NCBI GenBank assembly: GCA_964430755.1
Contig: CAYSFT010000052.1
Location: 1-15,456 of the forward strand
Source: Flemingiibacterium sp964430755
GTDB taxonomy: Bacteria > Bacillota > Clostridia > Oscillospirales > CAG-272
Length of the DNA: 15,456 bases
Direction: 5' to 3'
A model generated the notes under the pieces. It was not told the origin of the DNA, ran no database searches, and worked only from the letters and a program-made list of their open reading frames with translations. This document shows positions 1-6,961 of this stretch, piece by piece. Every line of letters starts with the position of its first letter. Within the stretch, counting starts at the first letter, position 1. The translations under genes were made by a program, and so were the position numbers.

Positions 1-45
1 GGACACCAGCTGCGCAGTTTTCCCACCCTCCTCGGACTCCTCCCG

Positions 46-300
46 TCTTCCTTGCTTGCGCTCGACTTGCGCTCAACTCCGCCTGCGGCTCCGGATTCGC
101 TTTGTCAGCTGTGACCGTTCGTCCTGCCAGCTTCGCCGGCATCCGTGGCTTCTTTGTTTCTTTGTTGGCTCAAACTTACCAAAAGCCTTCCCTTGGGGGA
201 AGAGGTGCAAAAGATTGCTTCGCAACTTTGACGGATGAGGGCATCTTCATTGTTTCTGCGGTGCAGAAACGCCGCTAAAGCGGCTGAAGTTAGTTGAGGT
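46..300. repeat. Composite intergenic repeat mosaic (families C, A and a hairpin module)
   Basis: This gene-free stretch is built from modules found elsewhere in the window. Positions 51-150 are an inverted copy of family C (other copies near 12830-12930 and 15319-15456), recognised by the words TCCGGATTCGCTTTGTCAGC and AGCTTCGCCGGC. Positions 186-240 are family A: a CCTTCCC/GGGAAG hairpin followed by AAAGATTGCTTCGCAACTTT and GACGGATGAGGG. Positions 258-300 hold two tight palindromes (GTTTCTGC/GCAGAAAC and GCCGC/GCGGC) followed by GAAGTTAGT, which recur inverted at 15222-15258. Open frames here are short and give only peptides seen in other repeat copies, so I call no gene. Positions 1-45 show nothing I can assign. 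Confidence 0.75.
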
Positions 301-333
301 TAGTCTGAGGAAAAATATTTTTTCAAAAAGCTA

Positions 334-362
334 TTGACAAAGCCTTTCGTTTGTGATATAAT
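334..362 (+). promoter_or_regulatory. Sigma-A promoter for tRNA-Glu (and probably murJ)
   Basis: A perfect -35 TTGACA (334-339), a 17-bp spacer and a perfect -10 TATAAT (357-362) preceded by TG one base upstream (extended -10). Transcription would start near 369, about 12 bases before the mature tRNA. This is the strongest promoter in the window, as expected for a stable RNA gene. Confidence 0.92.
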
Positions 363-380
363 ATCAATGTTCTAAAAAAT

Positions 381-455
381 GGCCTGTTGGTCAAGCGGCT
401 AAGACGCCGCCCTCTCAAGGCGGAAACATGGGTTCGATTCCCGTACGGGTCACCA
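381..455 (+). tRNA. tRNA-Glu, anticodon CTC, CCA encoded
   Basis: A complete cloverleaf of 75 nt. The acceptor stem pairs GGCCTGT with ACGGGTC (one G-U pair). The anticodon stem CCGCC/GGCGG encloses the loop CTCTCAA, giving anticodon CUC, which reads GAG (Glu). The T arm ATGGG/CCCGT carries the TTCGATT loop, the discriminator is A452 and the CCA end is encoded at 453-455. The body closely resembles Bacillota tRNA-Glu genes from memory. It has its own strong promoter and is followed at once by a terminator. Confidence 0.95.
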
Positions 456-467
456 ATCTTTTTAGGG

Positions 468-492
468 CGGACAGCTTTGCTGTCCGTTTTTT
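468..492 (+). terminator. Intrinsic terminator after tRNA-Glu
   Basis: An 8-bp perfect stem CGGACAGC/GCTGTCCG with a TTT loop, followed directly by six T. It ends only 9 bases before the murJ ribosome binding site, so murJ transcription from the tRNA promoter would have to pass it. Confidence 0.9.
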
Positions 493-513
493 CATTTTAT
501 CAGGAGGTTGAAA

Positions 514-1995
514 ATGAGCGGTATCTCTTATATCATAACCGTCTTCGGTATATTTATCGCAAAAGTCCTCGGCTTCGGTCGCAATATCGTTTTCGCCTCC
601 GAGTTCGGCGGAACCGAGCTGACCGATATTTATTTCCAGGTTTTCAGTATCGCCACTTTCCTTTTTTCGGGAATCGGTGCGGCTCTGTCAACCCTCGTTA
701 TCAAAAACCTCAATAAACCCGAAAATCAGCTCCCCGATGCAAAAAAACGCTTCGTTTCGCAGTTTATCTGCCGTATCGGTCTTGCGATTATCGCTCTTAC
801 CGCTCTTATGTTTCTCACAAGCGATATCCTCGTCAAAATCCTCCTGCCGGGTATCGAGGATTTCGATGCGGCGAAAAAAATGATGTACATCATGCTCCCG
901 AGCGGACTTTTCAATATCATTGCATATATAATAGCCGGCGTTCTGCAAAACTGCAAAAAATACTTCATAACCGCCATTATGAGCGTCCCCTATAACCTCA
1001 TTATAATCCTCGCTCTGCTTTTCTTTGAGGTTGATATCTTCACCGTCGCCGTTGTAACGACCATAGGCTGGGTGCTCCACGTTGTCATTCTTCTTCCCGA
1101 TTTTTATAAATGCGGTTTCCGTTTCTTTTACCGCGCAGACGGTAATTCACCCTCCACGACAAAAGAAAAAAACCTCGAAGTGCTGTTTATCTTCATCTCG
1201 AGTATGATGTTTCATATGTGCCTTGTTTTCGACAAGGCGGCGGTCAGCCACGACGAGGGTGCCGCAACAACGATCAATTACGCCACAAACCTTTTCTTAA
1301 CCGTTTCGAGCATTTTCGTTGTCGCAATGAGCAGCGTCACATTCCCAACTATAAGCAAGCATCACGAAAACGGCGAAAAGAACGAGGTCTGCAAAACAGT
1401 CATTCAGATGATCTCGCTTTTGCTCGCAATATCCGTCCCATTCATCATGGTTGCGTTCATTTTCGGCGGCGACATTGTAACGCTCCTCTATCAGCGCGGT
1501 GAATTTACCCCCGAGCTCGCCGCAAGAACCGCCTCTCTCTTCGGAATTTACACCCTGGGCATTTTCGGTTACATCGCACAGGAGCTTTTTGTGAAGCTGC
1601 TTTATCTTGAATCAAGATACACCATTCCCGTTGTCGGAAGCCTTTCAATAATCGGCGCGAAGCTGATTATTAATCCCATCGTTGCTCCGCACGGAGTTAC
1701 TGCAATCGCAGTTTCAACGGTTGTGCTCTTTACTCTTTACGCGCTCGTAATCGCATTCGCGATAACACGTGTCGCCGGAAACTATTTCTCGGCGGAGCTT
1801 TGGAAAAATCTATTCAAAATACTCTGTGCGGCGCTCGGTGCTCTGGCTGTATTGGCAATATTCCACCTCACCGGAGTCACTCTACCCGGCGGAAAGCTTG
1901 CCTTTCTCATTCCGCTTGCCGTCTGCGGTGGCGTTTACATCGCCGTGATCTGGTTCACCGGCCTTGTTAAAGTCCTCCTGCCGACAAAAAAATAA
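514..1995 (+). CDS. murJ: Lipid II flippase MurJ (MviN family)
   Basis: This is a 493-residue polytopic membrane protein of the MOP exporter superfamily. MurJ moves undecaprenyl-linked lipid II from the inner to the outer face of the membrane for peptidoglycan synthesis. Seen here: an N-terminal segment with R23 and D38, which line up with the conserved Arg and Asp near residues 24 and 39 of E. coli MurJ; the FPTISKH stretch in the middle; and the family-typical QRGEFT (about 327-332) followed by a hydrophobic run. Length and repeated hydrophobic segments fit the family's 14 helices. I chose ATG 514 because AGGAGG lies 6 bases upstream; a TTG at 508 directly abuts that site. It is the only protein gene on the plus strand, converges on rsmI, and shows no promoter of its own after the tRNA-Glu terminator. 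Confidence 0.92.
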   Translation: MSGISYIITVFGIFIAKVLGFGRNIVFASEFGGTELTDIYFQVFSIATFLFSGIGAALSTLVIKNLNKPENQLPDAKKRFVSQFICRIGLAIIALTALMFLTSDILVKILLPGIEDFDAAKKMMYIMLPSGLFNIIAYIIAGVLQNCKKYFITAIMSVPYNLIIILALLFFEVDIFTVAVVTTIGWVLHVVILLPDFYKCGFRFFYRADGNSPSTTKEKNLEVLFIFISSMMFHMCLVFDKAAVSHDEGAATTINYATNLFLTVSSIFVVAMSSVTFPTISKHHENGEKNEVCKTVIQMISLLLAISVPFIMVAFIFGGDIVTLLYQRGEFTPELAARTASLFGIYTLGIFGYIAQELFVKLLYLESRYTIPVVGSLSIIGAKLIINPIVAPHGVTAIAVSTVVLFTLYALVIAFAITRVAGNYFSAELWKNLFKILCAALGALAVLAIFHLTGVTLPGGKLAFLIPLAVCGGVYIAVIWFTGLVKVLLPTKK

Positions 1996-2006
1996 TCGCT
2001 CATATC

Positions 2007-2150
2007 AAAAAGAGGCTGTTGCATTTAATGTATATACTGTATAAACCCAATGTAGGGGAGGCTATCAGCCTCCCGCGGGCGGATAATATCCGCCCCTACA
2101 AGATGAATATTTATACAATATATGCTATTAATGCAATAGCCTCTCTTTTT
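2007..2150. repeat. Nested inverted repeat between convergent murJ and rsmI; probable bidirectional terminator
   Basis: The outer arms are 2007-2044 and 2110-2150. They are imperfect reverse complements sharing AGAGGCT, TTGCATT and TGTATAAA, flanked by A-rich and T-rich ends that give a U tract in either direction. The right arm overlaps the rsmI stop codon. Inside sits a second palindromic unit (2051-2100) bounded by TGTAGGGG and CCCCTACA, containing two hairpins (GGGAGGCT/AGCCTCCC and GGGCGGAT/ATCCGCCC). The inner unit resembles a TGTAGGGGCG-type repeat common in Bacillota genomes; part of a related unit appears at 15280-15303. It looks like a dispersed repeat lodged in the loop of a shared terminator. 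Confidence 0.8.
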
Positions 2151-3045
2151 ATGTGTTAATAACCTTGTAAACTTCATTCTTGGCAAGTCCGCGATCCTTT
2201 GCACACGCCTTGATCGCATCCATCTTTGACTTGCCGAATGTCACATAATGCGCAACGTGCTCCTCGATTGTCATAGTGCTCCAGAACGCATCCTCTCGCA
2301 CCTGCTCGGCACTCGCGCCCTCAATGATAAGCACGTATTCGCCTCTCGGTTCACGCTCACTGTAAAGCTTGACCGCTTCGGACAGCACCGTGCGATTTAT
2401 CTCCTCATTAAGCTTTGTAAGCTCACGGCAGAGCGATATCTTCCGCTCCCCGAATGCCTCGTAAAGGTCGGCAAGCGTTGATTTTAACTTGTGCGGCGCT
2501 TCGTAAAAGATCAGTGTACGCGTGTCACTTTTTAATTCGGCAAGGCGGTCACGTCTCTCACCCTTGTTTGTCGATAAAAAGCCCTCAAACGCAAATCTGC
2601 CCGTGAACAATCCCGATAATGTCAACGCTGTCATCGCCGCACACGGACCCGGCACAGCCGTCACGGGTATACCTCTCTCGGCGCAAAGACGGACAATATC
2701 CTCACCGGGGTCACTGATTCCCGGCATACCTGCATCAGTCACAAGCGCACACGATTCGCCGGCGGAAATACGTGCACAGATCTCCTCGCCGCGCTCACGC
2801 TTATTGTGCTCATAGTAACTCACCATCGGCTTTTTAATTCCGAATATCGCGAGCAGCTTCGCCGAATTGCGCGTATCCTCCGCGGCAACAAAGTCAACAC
2901 CTGCAAGCACCTTTTTCGCCCTCTCGGAAAGGTCGGCAAGATTACCTATCGGCGTCGTTACAAGATACAGCGTGCCGCCGTTTATTTTATTTTTCTCCTC
3001 GTCTGAATCGGCATAGTAAACATCAGGGTTTTTGGTAAGACTCAT
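2149..3045 (-). CDS. rsmI: 16S rRNA (cytidine1402-2'-O)-methyltransferase RsmI
   Basis: RsmI uses S-adenosylmethionine to methylate the ribose 2'-O of C1402 in 16S rRNA, tuning the ribosomal P site. The 298-residue protein shows the tetrapyrrole-methylase fold signatures in order: TPIGN (31-35), AEDTR (55-59), TDAGMPGISDPG (103-114), VPGP (131-134), YEAPH (181-185) and RGEY (234-237), then the usual C-terminal extension. I chose ATG 3045 because GGTGA lies 5 bases upstream; the longer start at 3063 has no ribosome binding site. The start lies inside the end of the preceding methyltransferase gene (23-bp overlap), so the two are translationally coupled. The same pairing occurs in Bacillus (yabB and rsmI/yabC). 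Confidence 0.93.
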   Translation of the reverse strand: MSLTKNPDVYYADSDEEKNKINGGTLYLVTTPIGNLADLSERAKKVLAGVDFVAAEDTRNSAKLLAIFGIKKPMVSYYEHNKRERGEEICARISAGESCALVTDAGMPGISDPGEDIVRLCAERGIPVTAVPGPCAAMTALTLSGLFTGRFAFEGFLSTNKGERRDRLAELKSDTRTLIFYEAPHKLKSTLADLYEAFGERKISLCRELTKLNEEINRTVLSEAVKLYSEREPRGEYVLIIEGASAEQVREDAFWSTMTIEEHVAHYVTFGKSKMDAIKACAKDRGLAKNEVYKVINT

Positions 3046-3778
3046 CGAAATCACCCGTTTCATAAATTTTTGTCAGCACATCCGTGTAAGCCGTACCGCT
3101 CGAATACATAATAAGCGGCGGCGTTACATACACACCGGCTGCCGCACCTTTCTTCGCTTCACACAAAACAAGACACGGCGAAAGCTCAATTCTCGAATGA
3201 ACAAACGTCATCCGCTTGACTTCAAAGCCTGCACCCGAGAGTGCACTCATCAACTCGCAAAGCCTGTCCGGCCGCCACACAGTGTAAAAAAGTCCGCCAT
3301 GCTTCAGTATCCGTCCTGCCGCATTGCAAAAATCAGCGATACCGCCTGCAACCTCGTGACGTGCGATATTCTTGCGCTCACTTTCATTTGCTTTGCCGCT
3401 TACTTTCATATAAGGCGGATTTGAGAGCACAACGTCAACCGTACCGCCGAAGTCACTCTCCGTAATGTCGCGCACGTCCGCAAGATGTGGAATCAGCAGG
3501 TCACTATACCTATTCAGCTCTGCGTTGCGTTCGATTATGTCGGCAAAGTCGGGCTGAAGCTCCACAGCGTGTACACGTGCCACCTTCCCTCGTGAGAGAA
3601 GCAAAAGCGGCATGATACCCGTACCGCTTCCAAGGTCAACCGCTCTCGCACGTGTCTGCCGTCTGACGTAAGCCGCAAGCAGATATGCGTCCGTTCCGAA
3701 TGTCAGCCCGTCGCGCTTTTGTATTAATTTAAGACCGTCGTTTATCTCGGTCAGCGTTTCGTCGTTGTTAATGTTCAT
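3023..3778 (-). CDS. TrmN6-like tRNA1(Val) (adenine37-N6)-methyltransferase (YabB/YfiC family)
   Basis: This is a 251-residue class I SAM-dependent methyltransferase. Motif I is DLGSGTGI (48-55), the acidic residue closing the next strand is in VELQ (72-75), and the N6-amino methyltransferase motif NPPY is at 120-123. GLTFGTDAYLLA near the N-terminus is typical of the YfiC/TrmN6 family, whose E. coli member methylates A37 of tRNA1(Val). The exact tRNA target here is unproven. ATG 3778 has AAGGA 7-8 bases upstream. It overlaps rsmI downstream, and this RNA-modification pairing supports the call. No convincing promoter is visible in the repeat block upstream, so transcription may come from within the repeats or by read-through from murA. 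Confidence 0.85.
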   Translation of the reverse strand: MNINNDETLTEINDGLKLIQKRDGLTFGTDAYLLAAYVRRQTRARAVDLGSGTGIMPLLLLSRGKVARVHAVELQPDFADIIERNAELNRYSDLLIPHLADVRDITESDFGGTVDVVLSNPPYMKVSGKANESERKNIARHEVAGGIADFCNAAGRILKHGGLFYTVWRPDRLCELMSALSGAGFEVKRMTFVHSRIELSPCLVLCEAKKGAAAGVYVTPPLIMYSSGTAYTDVLTKIYETGDFDESYQKP

Positions 3779-3810
3779 ATATAAATCCTTGTGTGTTTTT
3801 TACGTCCGCT

Positions 3811-3886
3811 CCGTCAAAGTTGCCCTCATCCGCCAAAGTTGCCCTCATCCGCCAAAGTTGCCCTCATCCGCCAAAGTTGCCCTCAT
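3811..3886. repeat. Four tandem 19-bp repeats
   Basis: Units at 3811-3829, 3830-3848, 3849-3867 and 3868-3886. The last three are identical (CCGCCAAAGTTGCCCTCAT) and the first differs by one base (T for C at its fourth position). The unit is a rotation of the first 19 bases of family A (CCCTCATCCGTCAAAGTTG), so it probably arose by local duplication of the end of a family A element. The copies abut with no spacers, so this is not a CRISPR array. Confidence 0.95.
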
Positions 3887-4370
3887 CCGTCTCACTTCGT
3901 TCGACACCTTCCCCCAAGGGAAGGCTTTGGATTAGTCGGAGCCGCGAATGTGGGAAAGGTTTTGAGAGAGAGGTGACCGCTCGGCAACACCTCATCCGTA
4001 AAGTTGCGAACATCGTTTTACCGCAAAACATCATCCTGCGTCACAGTCTTACTTAAAGCCTTCCCTTGGGGGAGAGGTGAAAAAGATTGCTTCGCAACTT
4101 TGACGGATGAGGGCGCAAGCCGCGAACATCGTTTTACCGCAAAGCATCGTCCTGCGTCACAGTCTTACTTAAAGCCTTCTCCGGTGGGAGAGAGGTGCAA
4201 AAGATTGCTTCGCAACTTTGACGGATGAGGGCGCAAGCCACGAACATCGTTTTACCGCAAAGCATCGTCCTGCGTCACAGTCTTACTTAAAGCCTTCTCC
4301 GGTGGGAGAGAGGTGCAAAAGATTGCTTCGCAACTTTGACGGATGAGGCGTCGCCGAGCACGTTGCTCCA
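3887..4370. repeat. Family A repeat block with 116-118 bp tandem units
   Basis: This is gene-free DNA. At 3908-3925 there is a perfect CCTTCCC/GGGAAGG hairpin. From about 4007 to 4347 a unit repeats with ACTTAAAGCC at 4051, 4167 and 4285, giving periods of 116 and 118 bp. Each unit contains AAGATTGCTTCGCAACTTTG, then GACGGATGAGG, a region reading CGAACATCGTTTTACCGCAA, then CCTGCGTCACAGTCTTACTT. The second and third units are nearly identical; the first has a different hairpin (CTTGGGGGAGAGG in place of CTCCGGTGGGAGAGAGG). Short frames through it are repeat-derived and not called as genes. Confidence 0.88.
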
Positions 4371-4407
4371 ATAATAAATTAAGGGTGCCGCCGTATGTGA
4401 CACCCTT
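4371..4407 (-). terminator. Probable intrinsic terminator of murA
   Basis: A 7-bp stem AAGGGTG/CACCCTT (4401-4407 with 4381-4387) with a 13-nt loop lies just past the murA stop and is followed on the minus strand by an AT-rich AATTTATTAT tract. The loop is long and the T run is interrupted, so termination may be incomplete. Confidence 0.6.
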
Positions 4408-4415
4408 TCTCTTTC

Positions 4416-5702
4416 TTAATTTGCTTTTTCGAGCTGCATCGGATCGGGAACGATAACCTTCTTGATGTCCGCGCCGACCGCACGAAGCTTGCCGACAACA
4501 TCGTCGTAACCGCGCTCGATATAGTGAATATCCTCAATCTCGGTCTTGCCCTTGATGCTGAGTCCGGCAATTATCATCGCAACTCCTGCGCGAAGGTCAA
4601 CCGCCTTGACAGGTGCACCCGAAAGCGGCACACCGCCCTCGATTATAGCCGTTGAGCCGTCAACCTTGATCGACGCGCCCATACGCTTCAGCTCCTCAAC
4701 ATATCTGAATCGGTTATTGAAGATGCCCTCCGTCAGGCACGAAACGCCGTCTGCAAGGCAAAGAAGCGCGCCAAACTGCGGATTCATATCGGTCGGGAAG
4801 CCCGGGTACGGAAGGGTTTTTACGTTTACACGGTGCAATTCACCGATGCTGTAAACCTCGATCGAATCGTCGTTTTCAATGATACCGACGCCCATCTCCT
4901 CAAGCTTTGCCGAAACCGCCTCCATATGCTTCGGAATGACGTTCGTAACCTTGAGTCGTCCGCCCGTTGCTGCTGCTGCACACATATATGTGCCTGCCTC
5001 GATCATATCGGGGATAACTGCGTAGGTGCTGCCGTAAAGACGGTCAACGCCCTTGATTTTTATTGTGTCTGTACCTGCTCCGCTTATCTTTGCGCCGCAG
5101 GTGTTAAGGAAGTTTGCAAGGTCAACGATATGCGGCTCGCGTGCGGCATTTTCGATGATGGTTGTACCCTTTGCACGGCTTGCCGCGATCATGACGTTGA
5201 TCGTGCCGCCGACTGTTTCCATATCGAAGTAGATGGATGCGCCCTTAAGCTCATCCGCCTTTGCGTCGATATATCCGCCCTCGACGCTTACCTTTGCGCC
5301 GAGCGCCTTGAAGCCCTTGATGTGCTGGTCGATCGGACGAACTCCGAAGTCACAGCCGCCCGGAAGTCCGACATAAGCCTTACCCCAGCGTGCCAGCTCT
5401 GCGCCGACAAGGTAATATGAGCCGCGCATTTTGCGAACAAGCTCGTAAGGCGAAATTCCGCCCATAGCACCGCGCGAATCAATTTCCACGGTGTTTCTTG
5501 AAAGCATTCTTATATGACATCCCATCGCCGAGAGTATCTCAAGCGAGAGGGTTATATCGCTGATTGCAGGAACATTTTCGATGACGCAGATGTCATCTAC
5601 CATCAGGGTCGCAAGAATAATCGGGATCGCAGCGTTTTTTGAACCGCTGACCTCGATTGAGCCGTGTAAGGGCTTGCCTCCGTTGATGACGATTTTTTCC
5701 AT
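4416..5702 (-). CDS. murA: UDP-N-acetylglucosamine 1-carboxyvinyltransferase MurA
   Basis: MurA transfers enolpyruvate from phosphoenolpyruvate to UDP-GlcNAc, the first committed cytoplasmic step of peptidoglycan synthesis. The 428-residue length matches the family. Visible residues: K22 and N23 in SGSKNA, R93 in the RKMRGSYY stretch, the catalytic Cys at 117 in LPGGCDFGVRPID (the residue alkylated by fosfomycin in known MurA), D305 in GFPTD, and R371 in DLRAG. Having Cys and not Asp at 117 predicts fosfomycin sensitivity at the target level. ATG 5702 has only a weak purine-rich site (GAGATAG) upstream. The sequence does not decide between the two Bacillota paralogues (MurAA, MurAB). It lies directly downstream of the Wal operon, behind a terminator. 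Confidence 0.95.
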   Translation of the reverse strand: MEKIVINGGKPLHGSIEVSGSKNAAIPIILATLMVDDICVIENVPAISDITLSLEILSAMGCHIRMLSRNTVEIDSRGAMGGISPYELVRKMRGSYYLVGAELARWGKAYVGLPGGCDFGVRPIDQHIKGFKALGAKVSVEGGYIDAKADELKGASIYFDMETVGGTINVMIAASRAKGTTIIENAAREPHIVDLANFLNTCGAKISGAGTDTIKIKGVDRLYGSTYAVIPDMIEAGTYMCAAAATGGRLKVTNVIPKHMEAVSAKLEEMGVGIIENDDSIEVYSIGELHRVNVKTLPYPGFPTDMNPQFGALLCLADGVSCLTEGIFNNRFRYVEELKRMGASIKVDGSTAIIEGGVPLSGAPVKAVDLRAGVAMIIAGLSIKGKTEIEDIHYIERGYDDVVGKLRAVGADIKKVIVPDPMQLEKAN

Positions 5703-5790
5703 ATTCTATCTCGTTTCCCGGCGTATAGTAATAGTTTGTGCACGCCATAATTACGTGCTGTATATAAAACGGCACACGTCCGCCGTGACG

Positions 5791-5802
5791 TTACCGCGGT
5801 AA
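5791..5802. promoter_or_regulatory. 12-bp perfect palindrome upstream of murA
   Basis: TTACCGCGGTAA is fully self-complementary and lies about 90 bp before the murA start. It could be a protein binding site or a small hairpin in the leader. The ACCGCGG core recalls the T-box word, but the other T-box elements are absent. Function unknown. Confidence 0.35.
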
Positions 5803-5813
5803 TTTCAACTGCC

Positions 5814-5839
5814 AAAAAACCAAATTCTTCATTTGGTTT
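5814..5839 (-). terminator. Intrinsic terminator between yycI and murA
   Basis: Reading the minus strand, a perfect 9-bp stem AAACCAAAT/ATTTGGTTT with a 5-nt GAAGA loop runs into TTTTTT (the last T residues of the stem plus three more). It would end the yycI-containing operon about 100 bp after its stop. It also lies between the candidate extended -10 promoter at 5876-5884 and murA, so it could act as an attenuator. Confidence 0.75.
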
Positions 5840-5875
5840 ACGATTTGTTAATAAATAATATCTTATCTAATAGAT

Positions 5876-5884
5876 ATTATACCA
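5876..5884 (-). promoter_or_regulatory. Candidate extended -10 promoter upstream of murA
   Basis: On the minus strand TGGTATAAT is a consensus extended -10 element (TG, one base, TATAAT). The -35 at the proper distance (TTCCAT) is poor; a TTGACA a few bases upstream is only 9 bases away and cannot pair with it. Start would be near 5869, giving a leader of about 167 nt to murA that contains the hairpin terminator at 5814-5839. No better promoter is visible between that terminator and murA. Confidence 0.45.
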
Positions 5885-5941
5885 TAAATGTGTCAAAAAT
5901 GGAATACCTGTTTACAGAATATTTACACTTTTCTGTAATGT

Positions 5942-6949
5942 TTACTGATTGCTCGAATACACTGTGCCATTTGCTGCATTATATACAATGTCACGACCGT
6001 TATTATGTTCAATTTGCCATGCCGGAATGAAGAAAAGTGACGTTTTTTCCGAATTCCAATAGACAGCATAGCAAGCCGACATCGAAGTTACCTGTATAGG
6101 GTCGCCGGAAACCGAGCCACCGGTGTCTGCTTGTGTATCCTCGGGCAGACCGGAATCGCCCTCGTCAATCAAAGCGATGTTTTGTGAATTCAGCGCTTCA
6201 AGGTCGGTGAAAAGTATGTTAACCTGGTCGTAAAGCTCGGTGCTGTGCTTCTTGTCAAGCGGTGCAAAATACCAGCGTCCGCTCGCATAGACAAGCTCAT
6301 CCCCCTTGAAAACGCAGAGCGCATAATGTGAGCATACCTCGTATTCATCAAGCGTTTGCGCAGCGAGCAGATATGTTGTGTCTGTGCTCTCGTCGTAACA
6401 GCTGTCTTTCACCTCAGACGAAAGCAGACCGTCATCGCCGGATGCCCTATTTAGAGCTTCTGATGCCTTCTTTGAATGTGACTTAAGCTCGGATGAGGTG
6501 AGCTCGCCCTTGTTTTTTGAAAAGGCTTCGAAATTGTCGGCTGTAATTTCAGTATATGCCGACGCATCCGAAATGTCAAATCTCGAATAACGGAAGCCAA
6601 ACTCCGTGTCAAATTCAACCGTTGAGCCGTCCTCTGTTCCAACGCTGATACCGCCCTCGGGAAGCGTATAAAGAAGCGCACGCGCAGAGCCGGTCAGTGC
6701 CTCGGCGGCATCGGTGTAATATTCGTCGCTGTAAAAGCTTTCGTGAACGTGCGCCTTAAATTTCTCCTTTGGAACGTCATCAAAATTCACAATAAGACCG
6801 TCGCGTGCGAGAAGCTCGATTGCACCGCGCAACTCCTCCTCGTCAACATATTTTATGGTACGTCCCTGTCTTACGACGTTGTATATCAGAAAAAGGTTCG
6901 CCGCAACAAGTATGGCGATCAGCAGATTTTTAACACTTGACCAGTTCAC
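5942..6949 (-). CDS. yycI: YycI-like WalRK regulatory membrane protein
   Basis: A 335-residue protein with a short cytoplasmic start (MNWSSVKN), one membrane helix at about 7-27, and a large acidic extracellular part. The MNWSSVKN start and LFLIYNVV helix closely resemble YycI of Bacillus, a single-pass protein that acts with YycH on the sensor kinase WalK. It is longer than the roughly 280 residues of B. subtilis YycI, and overall similarity is low, so the call leans on topology and position as the last gene of a walR-walK-yycH-yycI order. The start is GTG 6949 with a perfect AGGAGG 7 bases upstream, 12 bases after the yycH-like stop. A hairpin with a T tract follows the gene. Confidence 0.72.
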   Translation of the reverse strand: MNWSSVKNLLIAILVAANLFLIYNVVRQGRTIKYVDEEELRGAIELLARDGLIVNFDDVPKEKFKAHVHESFYSDEYYTDAAEALTGSARALLYTLPEGGISVGTEDGSTVEFDTEFGFRYSRFDISDASAYTEITADNFEAFSKNKGELTSSELKSHSKKASEALNRASGDDGLLSSEVKDSCYDESTDTTYLLAAQTLDEYEVCSHYALCVFKGDELVYASGRWYFAPLDKKHSTELYDQVNILFTDLEALNSQNIALIDEGDSGLPEDTQADTGGSVSGDPIQVTSMSACYAVYWNSEKTSLFFIPAWQIEHNNGRDIVYNAANGTVYSSNQ

Positions 6950-6961
6950 AGGCGTTCCTCC

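Noticed and set aside
56..238. 60-codon frame at the left edge, with a similar ending (RCKRLLRNFDG) in a frame at 4004-4228
   Set aside because: The shared C-terminal peptide is a translation of the family A core in both places; neither frame has a ribosome binding site.
3811..3886. Possible CRISPR array
   Set aside because: The 19-bp units are directly adjacent with no spacers, no cas genes are present, and the unit is a piece of a dispersed repeat.
4833..5420. 195-codon plus-strand frame opposite murA
   Set aside because: It is antisense to a complete, motif-rich murA gene and resembles no protein family; the long frame follows from murA codon use.
5780..5802. T-box riboswitch before murA (ACCGCGG word)
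   Set aside because: The available leader is far too short, no specifier-loop or Stem I features are visible, and the terminator lies upstream of the word instead of downstream.
5887..5897. TTGACA on the minus strand near TATAAT as a complete sigma-A promoter
   Set aside because: The spacer to TATAAT is only 9 bases, far from the 16-18 required; only the extended -10 reading is kept as a candidate.
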